This document shows positions 17,635 through 28,967 of a DNA stretch of 62,738 nt, in pieces. The position numbers and the translations under genes were made by a program. The notes below the pieces were generated by a model. It was given only the letters and a program-made list of their open reading frames with translations. It was not told the DNA's origin and ran no database searches. Numbering within the stretch: the stretch's first letter is position 1; the number at the start of each line of letters is the position of its first letter. Origin of the DNA: Pseudomonas linyingensis (lineage in GTDB: Bacteria; Pseudomonadota; Gammaproteobacteria; Pseudomonadales; Pseudomonadaceae); the NCBI RefSeq assembly GCF_900109175.1, contig NZ_FNZE01000021.1, forward strand, positions 1 to 62,738. Reading direction: 5' to 3'.

Positions 17635-20600
17635 ATGGCCACCACCACTCTCGGCGTGAAACTCGACGACGCCACCCGCGAACGCCTCAAGCAGGCCGCC
17701 CAGTCGATCGACCGCACCCCCCATTGGCTGATCAAGCAGGCGATCTTCAACTACCTCGAGCAGATCGAAGGCGGCATGACCCCGGCCGAGCACAACGGCC
17801 TGGCCGTGGCCGCCGGCGAGGAGCCGCTGGAGTCGCTGACCGAGCAGGGTCTGCAGGTCTTCCTCGACTTCGCCGAGAGCATCCTTCCGCAGTCCGTGCT
17901 GCGTTCCTCGATCACCGCCGCCTACCGCCGCCCGGAGACCGAAGCGGTGCCGATGCTCCTCGAGCAGGCGCGCATGCCCAGGGAGCTGGCTGAGGCCAGC
18001 CAGAAACTGGCGCTGGGCATCGCCGAGAAGCTGCGCAACCAGAAGAGCGCCAGCGGCCGCCAGGGCCTGGTGCAGGGTCTGCTGCAGGAATTCTCGCTGT
18101 CCTCCCAGGAAGGCGTGGCGCTGATGTGCCTGGCCGAAGCGCTGCTGCGCATTCCCGACAAGGCCACCCGCGACGCGCTGATCCGCGACAAGATCAGCAA
18201 CGGCAACTGGAGCCAGCACCTCGGCCAGAGTTCGTCGATGTTCGTCAACGCCGCCTCCTGGGGCCTGCTGATCACCGGCAAGCTGGTGTCCACCCACAAT
18301 GAGAGCGGCCTGAGCTCCTCGCTCAACCGCCTGATCGGCAAGAGCGGCGAGCCGGTGATCCGCAAGGGTGTGGACATGGCCATGCGCCTGATGGGCGAGC
18401 AGTTCGTCACCGGCGAAACCATCGCCGAGGCGCTGGCCAACGCCACCCCCCTGGAAAGCAAGGGCTTCCGCTACTCCTACGACATGCTCGGCGAGGCCGC
18501 GCTCACCGACGAGGACGCCAAGCGCTACCTGGCGTCCTACGAGCAGGCCATCCACGCCATCGGCAAGGCCTCCCACGGCCGTGGCATCTACGAGGGCCCG
18601 GGCATCTCCATCAAGCTGTCCGCCCTGCACCCGCGCTACAGCCGCGCCCAGCACGAGCGGGTGATGGACGAGCTGTACCCGACCCTGCTCGACCTGACCC
18701 TGCTGGCCAGGCAGTACGACATCGGCATCAACATCGACGCCGAGGAAGCCGATCGTCTGGAGATCTCCCTCGACCTGCTCGAGCGCCTGTGCTTCGAGCC
18801 GAAGCTGGCCGGCTGGAACGGCATCGGCTTCGTCATCCAGGCCTACCAGAAGCGCTGCCCCTACGTGATCGACTACGTGATCGACCTGGCCAAGCGCAGC
18901 CGCCACCGCCTGATGATCCGCCTGGTGAAGGGCGCCTACTGGGACAGCGAGATCAAGGCCGCCCAGGTCAACGGCCTGGAAGGCTACCCGGTGTATACCC
19001 GCAAGCCGTACACCGACCTCTCCTACATCGCCTGCGCGCGCAAACTGCTGGCCGTGCCGGAGTCGATCTACCCGCAGTTCGCCACCCACAACGCCCACTC
19101 GCTGTCGGCTATCTACCAGCTGGCCGGGCAGAACTACTACCCCGGTCAGTACGAGTTCCAGTGCCTGCACGGGATGGGCGAGCCGCTGTACGAGCAGGTG
19201 GTCGGCAAGGTCGCCGACGGCAAGCTGAACCGGCCGTGCCGCATCTACGCTCCGGTGGGCAGCCACGAGACCCTGCTCGCCTACCTGGTGCGCCGCCTGC
19301 TGGAAAACGGCGCCAACACCTCGTTCGTCAACCGCATCGCCGACCACAGCATCTCGCTGAAGGACCTGGTGGAGGACCCGGTGGTGCAGGTCGAGCAGAT
19401 GGCCGCCCATGAAGGCACCCTCGGCCTGCCGCACCCGCGCATCCCGCTGCCGCGCGCCCTCTACGGCGAGGCGCGGGTCAACTCCAGCGGCATCGACCTG
19501 GCCAACGAGCACCGTCTCGGCTCGCTGTCCTCGGCGCTGCTGTCCAGCACCAACAACGACTACAAGGCAATGCCGCTGCTGGGTTGCGAGACTCCTGCGC
19601 TCGGCGAGCCACAGGCACTGAAGAATCCCGCCGACCACCGCGACGTCGTCGGCCAAGTGTTCGAGGCCAGCGTGCAGGACGTGCGCAACGCCACGCTGTG
19701 CGCGGTGTCCAGCGGACAGATCTGGCAGTCCACCCTGCCGGCCGAGCGCGCCGCCGTGCTGGAGCGCGCCGCCGACCAGATGGAAGCCGAGATCCAGCAA
19801 CTGATGGGCCTGCTGGTCCGCGAGTCCGGCAAGACCTTCGCCAACGCCATCGCCGAAGTGCGCGAAGCAGTCGACTTCCTGCGCTACTACGCGGCGCAGG
19901 CACGCAACCACTTCGCCAACGACAGCCACCGCCCGCTGGGTCCGGTGGTGTGCATCAGCCCGTGGAACTTCCCGCTGGCGATCTTCAGCGGCCAGGTCGC
20001 CGCCGCGCTGGCCGCCGGCAACACCGTGCTGGCCAAGCCCGCCGAGCAGACCCCGTTGATCGCCGCCCAGGCGGTGCGCATCCTCCTCGAGGCCGGCGTG
20101 CCGGCCGGCGCGGTGCAACTGCTGCCCGGCCGCGGTGAGACCGTGGGGGCCGCGCTGATCGCCGACGAGCGCATCCGCGGCGTGATGTTCACCGGCTCCA
20201 CCGAGGTGGCCGGGATCATCCAGCGCAACCTCGCCGGCCGCCTGGACGCCCAGGGCCGCCCGCTGCCACTGATCGCCGAAACCGGCGGCCAGAACGCGAT
20301 GATCGTCGACTCCTCGGCGCTTACCGAGCAGGTGGTGGTCGATGTGATCGCCTCCGCTTTCGACAGCGCCGGCCAGCGCTGCTCGGCCCTGCGCGTACTG
20401 TGCGTGCAGGAAGACGTCGCTGACCGCGTGCTGACCATGCTCAAGGGCGCCATGGCCGAGTACACCCTGGGCAACCCGGAGCGCCTCAGCACCGACATCG
20501 GCCCGGTGATCGACGACGAAGCCAAGGGCAACATCGAGCGGCACATCCAGGCCATGCGCGACAAGGGCCGCAAGGTGCACCAGCTGTCCCGCGCCAAGGG

Positions 20601-21570
20601 CGAGGAGATCAAGCGCGGCACCTTCGTGATGCCGACCCTGATCGAGCTGGACAGCTTCGACGAGCTCAAGCGCGAGATCTTCGGCCCGGTGCTGCACCTG
20701 GTGCGCTTCCGCCGCGACGAGCTGGCCACCCTGCTCGAGCAGATCAACGCCAGCGGCTACGGTCTGACCCTCGGCGTGCACACCCGCATCGACGAGACCA
20801 TCGCCCAGGTGGTCGACAGCGCCAAGGTGGGCAACCTCTACGTCAACCGCAACATGGTCGGCGCGGTGGTCGGCGTGCAGCCGTTCGGTGGCGAGGGCCT
20901 GTCCGGCACCGGCCCGAAGGCCGGCGGCCCGCTGTACATGTACCGCCTGCTGGCCACCCGCCCGCAGGATGCGGTGAGCGTGCAGCTGCAGGACGGCGAA
21001 GTGCAGCGTCCGGCCACTCCCAAGCCGGCCTTCGAGGCCCTGCTGGAGTGGGCGCGCCAGCAGCAGCCCGAGCTGGCCGCACTGGCCGAGCGCTATGCGG
21101 CGCTGTCGGCGAGCGGCCTGACCCAGGTACTGAGCGGCCCGACCGGCGAGCGCAACACCTACAGCCTGCTGCCGCGCGAGCGGGTGCTGTGCCTGGCCGA
21201 CGACAGCCAGGACCTGCTGACCCAGTTGGCCGCCGTGCTCGCGGTGGGTTGCAAGGTGCTGTGGCCGGACAACGCGGCCAACCGCAAGCTGCTCGCCCAG
21301 CTGCCCAGCGCTGTCCAGCAAGGCATCCAGCTGATCGGCGACTGGGCTACCAGCGAGCTGACGTTCGACGCCATCATCCACCACGGCGACTCCGACCAGC
21401 TGCGCGAAGTCTGCCAGCTGGCGGCCAAGCGTCCCGGCGCGATCGTCGGCGTCAACGGCCTGAACCGGGGCGACAGCGACATCCCGCTGGAACGCCTGCT
21501 GATCGAGCACGCCCTCAGCGTCAACACCGCCGCCGCCGGCGGCAACGCCAGCCTGATGACCATCGGCTGA
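17635..21570 (+). CDS. putA: Trifunctional PutA: RHH repressor, proline dehydrogenase, P5C dehydrogenase
   Basis: Predicted 1311-residue protein that oxidises proline to glutamate. The first 47 or so residues form a ribbon-helix-helix DNA-binding domain (TTLGVKLDDATRERLKQAAQ). The FAD proline dehydrogenase barrel spans roughly 240-560 (RLMIRLVKGAYWDSEIK, GMGEPLYEQV). The NAD-dependent aldehyde dehydrogenase follows at about 640-1120 (ISPWNFPLAIF, the catalytic-Cys block FDSAGQRCSALRVLCVQED, GGEGLSGTGPKAGGP), plus the C-terminal long-PutA domain. The ATG was chosen for AGGA 8 nt upstream and because it opens the RHH; an upstream in-frame ATG adds 11 residues. Membrane-bound when reduced, DNA-bound repressor when proline is scarce (family knowledge). 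Confidence 0.96.
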   Translation: MATTTLGVKLDDATRERLKQAAQSIDRTPHWLIKQAIFNYLEQIEGGMTPAEHNGLAVAAGEEPLESLTEQGLQVFLDFAESILPQSVLRSSITAAYRRPETEAVPMLLEQARMPRELAEASQKLALGIAEKLRNQKSASGRQGLVQGLLQEFSLSSQEGVALMCLAEALLRIPDKATRDALIRDKISNGNWSQHLGQSSSMFVNAASWGLLITGKLVSTHNESGLSSSLNRLIGKSGEPVIRKGVDMAMRLMGEQFVTGETIAEALANATPLESKGFRYSYDMLGEAALTDEDAKRYLASYEQAIHAIGKASHGRGIYEGPGISIKLSALHPRYSRAQHERVMDELYPTLLDLTLLARQYDIGINIDAEEADRLEISLDLLERLCFEPKLAGWNGIGFVIQAYQKRCPYVIDYVIDLAKRSRHRLMIRLVKGAYWDSEIKAAQVNGLEGYPVYTRKPYTDLSYIACARKLLAVPESIYPQFATHNAHSLSAIYQLAGQNYYPGQYEFQCLHGMGEPLYEQVVGKVADGKLNRPCRIYAPVGSHETLLAYLVRRLLENGANTSFVNRIADHSISLKDLVEDPVVQVEQMAAHEGTLGLPHPRIPLPRALYGEARVNSSGIDLANEHRLGSLSSALLSSTNNDYKAMPLLGCETPALGEPQALKNPADHRDVVGQVFEASVQDVRNATLCAVSSGQIWQSTLPAERAAVLERAADQMEAEIQQLMGLLVRESGKTFANAIAEVREAVDFLRYYAAQARNHFANDSHRPLGPVVCISPWNFPLAIFSGQVAAALAAGNTVLAKPAEQTPLIAAQAVRILLEAGVPAGAVQLLPGRGETVGAALIADERIRGVMFTGSTEVAGIIQRNLAGRLDAQGRPLPLIAETGGQNAMIVDSSALTEQVVVDVIASAFDSAGQRCSALRVLCVQEDVADRVLTMLKGAMAEYTLGNPERLSTDIGPVIDDEAKGNIERHIQAMRDKGRKVHQLSRAKGEEIKRGTFVMPTLIELDSFDELKREIFGPVLHLVRFRRDELATLLEQINASGYGLTLGVHTRIDETIAQVVDSAKVGNLYVNRNMVGAVVGVQPFGGEGLSGTGPKAGGPLYMYRLLATRPQDAVSVQLQDGEVQRPATPKPAFEALLEWARQQQPELAALAERYAALSASGLTQVLSGPTGERNTYSLLPRERVLCLADDSQDLLTQLAAVLAVGCKVLWPDNAANRKLLAQLPSAVQQGIQLIGDWATSELTFDAIIHHGDSDQLREVCQLAAKRPGAIVGVNGLNRGDSDIPLERLLIEHALSVNTAAAGGNASLMTIG

Positions 21571-21589
21571 TCCCGCCCTGCCCGAACGA

Positions 21590-21622
21590 CGACCGCCGGC
21601 CTTGTGCCGGCGGTCGCGTTTT
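21590..21622 (+). terminator. Terminator of putA
   Basis: Perfect 10-bp stem GACCGCCGGC / GCCGGCGGTC with a 5-nt loop, followed by GCGTTTT. It may also affect the opposing receptor gene, whose stop lies 7 nt beyond. Confidence 0.85.
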
Positions 21623-21628
21623 CGGCCC

Positions 21629-23686
21629 TCAGAAGGTGACGCGCAGGCCGACGGTGAAGTTGCGCCCCGGCAGCAGCACCTCGTCCTTGATCAATGAGCT
21701 GTGCTGGCGCGCCTCGGCGTCGAGCAGGTTGTCGGCCTTGAGGTACAGCTGGTAGTCGGCCTGGCTCAGGCTGCCGTGGTAGCTGAGGCCGGCGCCGAGC
21801 ATGTTGTAGCCGGCGGTCTCGGTCTCGAAGGCCGCCAGCTCGTCCTGACGCTGCACCCGGTAGAACTCCAGCTGGCCGTCCAGCGCCGCCGTGAAGCGCT
21901 GCTCCAGACGCACGCCCAGGCGGTCGGCGGGGATGCGTGGCAGGTCACCACCGTCCTTCAGCTTGCCGCGCACCGAATCGCCGAACAGGCTAGCGGCAAA
22001 GCTGTCGGTGAACTGATGGCGCACCTCGCCCTCGGCGCCGGTGAGCACGGCGTCTTCCTGGCGGTACTCGACCTCGCGGTAGTTGCCACCCGGATCGCGG
22101 CCCAGATCGGCGGCATAGATGAAGTCGTCCACCTGGTTGCGGAACAGGCTGAAGGTGAAGGTGGTCGGCCCGGCGAACTTGCGCAGGGTGACTTCCGCGT
22201 TGTGCGAGGTTTCCTCCTCCAGCCCCGGATTGCCCAGTTCGATGGTGCGGCTGGCGGCGTGCGGACCGTAGGCATACAGCTCCTCGGCACTGGGCAGGCG
22301 CTGGGAGCGCGACAGCGACAGGCCCAGCGAGTACTCGGGCCGGAAGGTCCATACCGCGCCGGCGGACAGCGAGGTGCCGGCGTGGTCGGTATCCGGGGCG
22401 CCGGAGTCGGCCTCGATATCCTGCCACTCGTGGCGCGCGCCCAGCTCGTAGCGCCAGGCACCGGCCGTGTATTCCTCGAGCAGGAACAGCGCGTGGTTGT
22501 GGGTCAGGGTCTGTGGCATCGGGTTTTCTGCGGTCAGCCGGGCGAAGTCGCGGCGAGTGGTCTGCCCGCCGAGCACGCCATGCCAGCCCAGCAGCGGTCG
22601 GTGGGTCAGCTCCAGGCGCGCCTCGCTGGCCTGGTTGTCGAAGATCGCCGCGGCCACGCCCTCCTCGATCTCGCTGTGGCGGTAGTCGCTGTGGCCGACG
22701 CGCAGGCGCGCCAGCTCGAAGCCCGGCAGCGGGTCGGCGAGCTCGCCGCGCAGGTCCCAGCGGTCCTGCTTCATGCTGATGTAGGGCACCGCGCCGCCAT
22801 GCTCGTCGTGGTGCTCCTCCTCGCTCTCGTGCTCCTCCTCGTCGTGCTCGTGCTCGCCGCAGTGCCAGTGGTTGCCATGGGGGTCGCAGTCGACGTGCTC
22901 GTGGGCCAGCAGGCCGTAGCGGTTTTCCTGGCGGCTGTAGGCCAACCCCAGGTAGCCGCGCTCGCCGATGAAGCTGCCGCCCAGGCTGTAGCTGTCGGTG
23001 TCGTTGTAGGAACCGACCTGCTTGCCTGAACGCGGCTCGCCCGCCGCGCCGGGGATCTCGTAATCGTCGGCCTGGCGCTTGACGCCCTCGACGCGCACCG
23101 CGAAGTGGCCGGAGCCGGCGGTGATGCCGAACAGCCCGGCGCCCTCGTTGGTCACGCTGTTGGCACGCAGCTCCAGCTCACCCTCGACGCCGTTTTCCGG
23201 CACGTCGGTGGGCACGCGCTTGTCGATCGCGTTGACCACCCCGCCGATGGCGCCGCCGCCGTACAGCAGGGTGGCCGGGCCCTTGAGCACCTCGATGCGC
23301 TCGGCCAGCAGCGGTTCGACGCTCACCGCGTGGTCCTGGCTGACGGTGGAGGCATCCAGCACGTCGACGCCGTCGCTGAGCACCTTGACCCGGCCGCCGT
23401 CCAGGCCGCGGATCACCGGGCGGCTGGCGCCGGCGCCGAAGCTCGCGGCGTGCACGCCGGGCAGGCCGTCGAGGGTCTCGCCGAGCGTCGCACCGCGACG
23501 CAGCACCAGCTGGTCGCCTTCCAGCACCGCCGCCGGAGTGGTCATCTCCTGCGTGCTGCTGGCCAGCGCGCTGGCGCTGACCACGCTGTAGCCGAGTTCC
23601 AGCGGCGGGGCTTCGGCGGCCAGGACGATGGTCGACGGCGGAGTCAGGGCGATGGCCAGGGCTAGCGGATGGCGAAGCGGTGTCAT
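21629..23686 (-). CDS. znuD: TonB-dependent outer-membrane receptor, ZnuD-like (zinc)
   Basis: Predicted 685-residue receptor: signal peptide, plug domain (TLGETLDGLPGVHAASFGAG, RPVIRGLDGGRVKVLSDGVD, GPATLLYGGGAIGGVVN) and a 22-strand barrel ending in aromatic TVGLRVTF. A His/Asp/Glu/Cys-rich extracellular stretch at about residues 265-300 (HEHVDCDPHG, HWHCGEHEHDEEE) is the zinc-capturing type of loop known in ZnuD. A Zur-like box lies upstream. The ATG has GAGG at proper spacing; a TTG four codons earlier is unlikely. Zinc specificity is inferred from the loop plus operator. Confidence 0.9.
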   Translation of the reverse strand: MTPLRHPLALAIALTPPSTIVLAAEAPPLELGYSVVSASALASSTQEMTTPAAVLEGDQLVLRRGATLGETLDGLPGVHAASFGAGASRPVIRGLDGGRVKVLSDGVDVLDASTVSQDHAVSVEPLLAERIEVLKGPATLLYGGGAIGGVVNAIDKRVPTDVPENGVEGELELRANSVTNEGAGLFGITAGSGHFAVRVEGVKRQADDYEIPGAAGEPRSGKQVGSYNDTDSYSLGGSFIGERGYLGLAYSRQENRYGLLAHEHVDCDPHGNHWHCGEHEHDEEEHESEEEHHDEHGGAVPYISMKQDRWDLRGELADPLPGFELARLRVGHSDYRHSEIEEGVAAAIFDNQASEARLELTHRPLLGWHGVLGGQTTRRDFARLTAENPMPQTLTHNHALFLLEEYTAGAWRYELGARHEWQDIEADSGAPDTDHAGTSLSAGAVWTFRPEYSLGLSLSRSQRLPSAEELYAYGPHAASRTIELGNPGLEEETSHNAEVTLRKFAGPTTFTFSLFRNQVDDFIYAADLGRDPGGNYREVEYRQEDAVLTGAEGEVRHQFTDSFAASLFGDSVRGKLKDGGDLPRIPADRLGVRLEQRFTAALDGQLEFYRVQRQDELAAFETETAGYNMLGAGLSYHGSLSQADYQLYLKADNLLDAEARQHSSLIKDEVLLPGRNFTVGLRVTF

Positions 23687-23791
23687 GCAATACCTCAAAG
23701 ACAGGCGGGCGCAATCCGTGGCGACCGCGCAGGCGAACAGAATTCGCGCAGCCTCCAGCAGGTCCCTGGCCGCGCGGCGGGCAAGTTAAGA

Positions 23792-23806
23792 TGTAATAAC
23801 ATAACA
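23792..23806. promoter_or_regulatory. Zur-like operator upstream of the TonB receptor
   Basis: TGTAATAACATAACA matches 13 of 15 positions of the Zur core TGTTATAATATAACA and is an interrupted palindrome (TGT-AT ... AT-ACA). It lies 106 nt before the receptor start, in the divergent region shared with asrA. Binding implies zinc-repressed expression. Confidence 0.7.
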
Positions 23807-23855
23807 ATCAAGCACTAATCGCGACCGCCTGCAGTCCCGCCAGGCCGGGACGTCG

Positions 23856-23885
23856 CTTGAAATGACCGCCGCCCCGCCCCATCTA
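23856..23885 (+). promoter_or_regulatory. Sigma32 (RpoH)-type heat-shock promoter of asrA
   Basis: CTTGAAA at 23856-23862 and CCCATCTA at 23878-23885 are separated by 15 nt, matching the consensus CTTGAAA-N(11-16)-CCCATnT almost perfectly. The start codon of the protease gene lies 35 nt downstream. Confidence 0.8.
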
Positions 23886-23919
23886 GACTCAAATCACCCG
23901 ACGGCGCAGGAGCCCCTTC

Positions 23920-26319
<2,400 letters not shown>

Positions 26320-26462
26320 GAGCCAGCGCGCGGCCGCGGAAGGCTGCCGCGTAGCGGCTCTGGTTGTGCCGGAAATGCCCACCGCTCGTCCCCACGACCG
26401 GCAGCGCGCCCCTAAATCGCCTATAGAAGTAGAGAAAGGCTTCGCTATGTGGGGGGTGCGAT

Positions 26463-27032
26463 ATGGACCTGTATGGACGACACGCGCTGCTCGGCCTGCT
26501 CGTTCTGCTCTCTGGTTGCGGCAGTCTTCTTCCCAGCGAACGCGCCGAAATCCTCTCGCCGTTTCGCGACTACCTGGATGCCGAAGGTCGCTACGCGCAG
26601 GCCGTTCCCGGCGCGACCACCCGGCCGGAGCTGTTTTCCCTCGGTTTCGACCCGGTGATCAACGGCAATGGCCGCACGCTGTCGTTCCTCGATGTGCGCA
26701 TGATGTTCGTCCAGCCGAACATTCCCATCGACTACCTGCCGGACAGCCTGGTGACCTGCCTGGAGGCCAAGGAACGCTGCACCGGCTATGCCTTCGAGTT
26801 CAACCAGACCGACACCCAGCGGGTCGGCAGCTTCTGGGCCGACGTGCTCAACTTCCGCAAGAACCGCGAGGTGAAGGGCTGGGCATTCCGCGCGGTGTTC
26901 GTGCTGGTGGACGACAAGCTGGTGCACAAGGTCAGCAACGGCGAACCGCAGATCCGCCGCATGCAGGTCGAGCGCAATCCGCTGGGGCCGCTGCAGGGCG
27001 CCGGCGAGTACCTTTCCGACCAGCTGAAGTGA
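26463..27032 (+). CDS. Putative lipoprotein of unknown function
   Basis: Predicted 189-residue protein with a short signal peptide ending in a lipobox, LLSGC, so probably acylated at Cys19. The rest has no motif I recognise; it is moderately charged, has two further Cys (VTCLEAKERCTG) that could form a disulfide, and no membrane helices. It lies between asrA and cmoA, 143 nt after the protease, and is probably a separate transcript. Coding quality is good (GC-rich third positions and clean start). No function assigned. Confidence 0.75.
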   Translation: MDLYGRHALLGLLVLLSGCGSLLPSERAEILSPFRDYLDAEGRYAQAVPGATTRPELFSLGFDPVINGNGRTLSFLDVRMMFVQPNIPIDYLPDSLVTCLEAKERCTGYAFEFNQTDTQRVGSFWADVLNFRKNREVKGWAFRAVFVLVDDKLVHKVSNGEPQIRRMQVERNPLGPLQGAGEYLSDQLK

Positions 27033-27097
27033 GAGAGCTGCGAGGCGGCCCGGCACTCGGCTAGAATGCCGGGTTTTTCCCATGCCGGAAGCGCGCC

Positions 27098-27841
27098 GTG
27101 AAGCAGATCCCCGACCGCATCTATGCCACCCCCCAGGAGCAGGTTGCCGACTTCGTGTTCAACGAAGCGGTGGTGCGGGTATTCCCCGACATGATCAAGC
27201 GCTCGGTGCCGGGCTACCCGACCATCGTCGAGAACATCGGGGTGATCGCCAGTCAGTTCGCCCAGCCGCACAGCGCGCTGTATGACCTCGGCTGCTCGCT
27301 GGGCGCGGTCAGCCAGGCGCTGCGCCGCCATGTGCAGACCGAGGACTGCCGGGTGGTCGCGGTGGACAACTCCAGCGCGATGGTCGAGCGCTGCCGCGAG
27401 TACCTGCACGCCCAGGACTCGATGTTCCAGGAACTGCTGCCGGTCGAGGTGCTCGAGGCCGACATCTGCCAGCTCGACTTCCAGCCGGCGTCGGTGGTGG
27501 CCTTGAACTTCACCCTGCAATTCATCCCGCGCGAACAGCGTCGTGATCTGCTGGCACGCATCCGCCAGACGCTGCTGCCGGGCGGCGCGTTGATCCTCTC
27601 GGAGAAGCTGCGCTTCGCGGACAGCGAAGAACAGCAATTGCTTACCGACCTGCACATCGCCTTCAAGCGTGCCAATGGCTACAGCGAACTGGAAATCGCC
27701 CAGAAGCGCAGCGCCATCGAGAACGTGATGAAGCCGGACAGCCTCGAGGAGCACCGCGAACGCCTGCTCGCCGCCGGCTTCTCGAAAGTCATCCCCTGGT
27801 TCCAATGCCTCAACTTCGCCTCGCTGATCGCCCTGCCATGA
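27098..27841 (+). CDS. cmoA: Carboxy-S-adenosyl-L-methionine synthase
   Basis: Predicted 247-residue SAM-fold enzyme that converts SAM and prephenate to carboxy-SAM, the donor for wobble-uridine modification of tRNA (cmo5U34). The opening [20 protein letters not shown] and the [18 protein letters not shown] motif are characteristic of CmoA. It starts with GTG and its stop overlaps the cmoB start (ATGA), showing translational coupling. Confidence 0.95.
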   Translation: MKQIPDRIYATPQEQVADFVFNEAVVRVFPDMIKRSVPGYPTIVENIGVIASQFAQPHSALYDLGCSLGAVSQALRRHVQTEDCRVVAVDNSSAMVERCREYLHAQDSMFQELLPVEVLEADICQLDFQPASVVALNFTLQFIPREQRRDLLARIRQTLLPGGALILSEKLRFADSEEQQLLTDLHIAFKRANGYSELEIAQKRSAIENVMKPDSLEEHRERLLAAGFSKVIPWFQCLNFASLIALP

Positions 27842-28815
27842 CCGACCTCGCCATCCGCGCTAACCTCCCCGCCCTGCTCGACCGCCTGCGCGGCACACAG
27901 CTGGCCACCTGGGCAGCCACCCTGCCCGAGCTGCTCGCCGACAAGCTGGCTCGCGGCCATGGCGACCTGACCCGCTGGCAGGCCGCCGTCGATGCATTGC
28001 CGCCGCTGCGCGTCGAGCAGCGTGAACTGGCCGAATGCTTCGCGCTGGCCGGTCCCTGCAGCAGCGAGCAGCGCGCCGCCCTGGAACAGGCGCTCAAGGG
28101 CCTGATCCCCTGGCGCAAGGGGCCGTTCGAGCTGTTCGGCGTACACGTCGACACTGAGTGGCATTCGGACTGGAAGTGGGCGCGGGTCGCTCCGCATCTG
28201 GATCTTGCCGGCAAGCGGGTGCTGGATGTCGGCTGCGGTAACGGCTACTACCAGTGGCGCATGCTCGGCGCCGGTGCCGACTGCGTGATCGGCGTCGATC
28301 CCAACTGGCTGTTCTTCTGCCAGTTCCTCGCCATGCAGAACTATCTGCCGGAGCTGCCCGCCTGGCACCTGCCGCTGGCGCTGGAGGAACTGCCGGAAAA
28401 GCTGGAGGGTTTCGACACGGTATTCTCCATGGGCGTGCTCTATCACCGCCGCTCGCCAATCGACCACTTGCTGGCGCTCAAGGACTGCCTGATCAAGGGC
28501 GGCGAGCTGGTGCTGGAGACCCTGGTGGTGGACGGCGACGTGAACACCGTGCTGGTGCCCGAGGACCGCTACGCGCAGATGCGCAACGTCTGGTTCCTGC
28601 CCTCGGTGGCGGCGCTGGAGCTGTGGCTGCGCCGCGCCGGCTTCGTAGATGTGCGCTGCGTGGACGTCAGCGTCACCAGCATCGAGGAGCAGCGCTCCAC
28701 CGAGTGGATGAAGTTCCAGTCGCTGCCGGAGTTCCTCGACCCGCAGGACCCAGGCCGCACCGTGGAAGGCCTGCCGGCGCCGATGCGCGCCGTACTGGTG
28801 GCGCGCAAGCCGTAG
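27838..28815 (+). CDS. cmoB: tRNA U34 carboxymethyltransferase
   Basis: Predicted 325-residue enzyme that transfers the carboxymethyl group from carboxy-SAM to 5-hydroxyuridine at tRNA position 34. Typical features: [20 protein letters not shown], the motif [20 protein letters not shown], and [17 protein letters not shown]. The ATG overlapping the cmoA stop was chosen over one 33 nt upstream. The stop codon sits within a run of GCCGTA-type hexamers. Confidence 0.95.
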   Translation: MTDLAIRANLPALLDRLRGTQLATWAATLPELLADKLARGHGDLTRWQAAVDALPPLRVEQRELAECFALAGPCSSEQRAALEQALKGLIPWRKGPFELFGVHVDTEWHSDWKWARVAPHLDLAGKRVLDVGCGNGYYQWRMLGAGADCVIGVDPNWLFFCQFLAMQNYLPELPAWHLPLALEELPEKLEGFDTVFSMGVLYHRRSPIDHLLALKDCLIKGGELVLETLVVDGDVNTVLVPEDRYAQMRNVWFLPSVAALELWLRRAGFVDVRCVDVSVTSIEEQRSTEWMKFQSLPEFLDPQDPGRTVEGLPAPMRAVLVARKP

Positions 28816-28967
28816 CCGTAACCGTAGCCGTAAGCGCGGAAGGTACCTGCGGAGGAGCGTGGCACGCTCTTGTGGGAGGCCCGCCCTCGGGACGAAGCTC
28901 TTGTCCCTGGCGGCCCCGCCGCAAGGGCGCGCCCCCCCCCCCTACAAGTCCGCAGTGGCCCTCCGAA
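28809..28967. repeat. Hexamer repeats and REP-like intergenic DNA between cmoB and pdxJ
   Basis: Four tandem hexamers (GCCGTA, GCCGTA, ACCGTA, GCCGTA) span the cmoB stop codon. They are followed by a palindrome-rich stretch (GCGTGGCACGC; GGCCCGCCCTCGGG) typical of Pseudomonas intergenic REP-like elements and by a run of 11 C at about 28932-28942. No gene is present. Confidence 0.5.

Noticed and set aside
28841-28942. Direct-repeat array suggesting CRISPR
   Set aside because: Repeats are short hexamers and palindromes without uniform spacers; no cas genes in the window.
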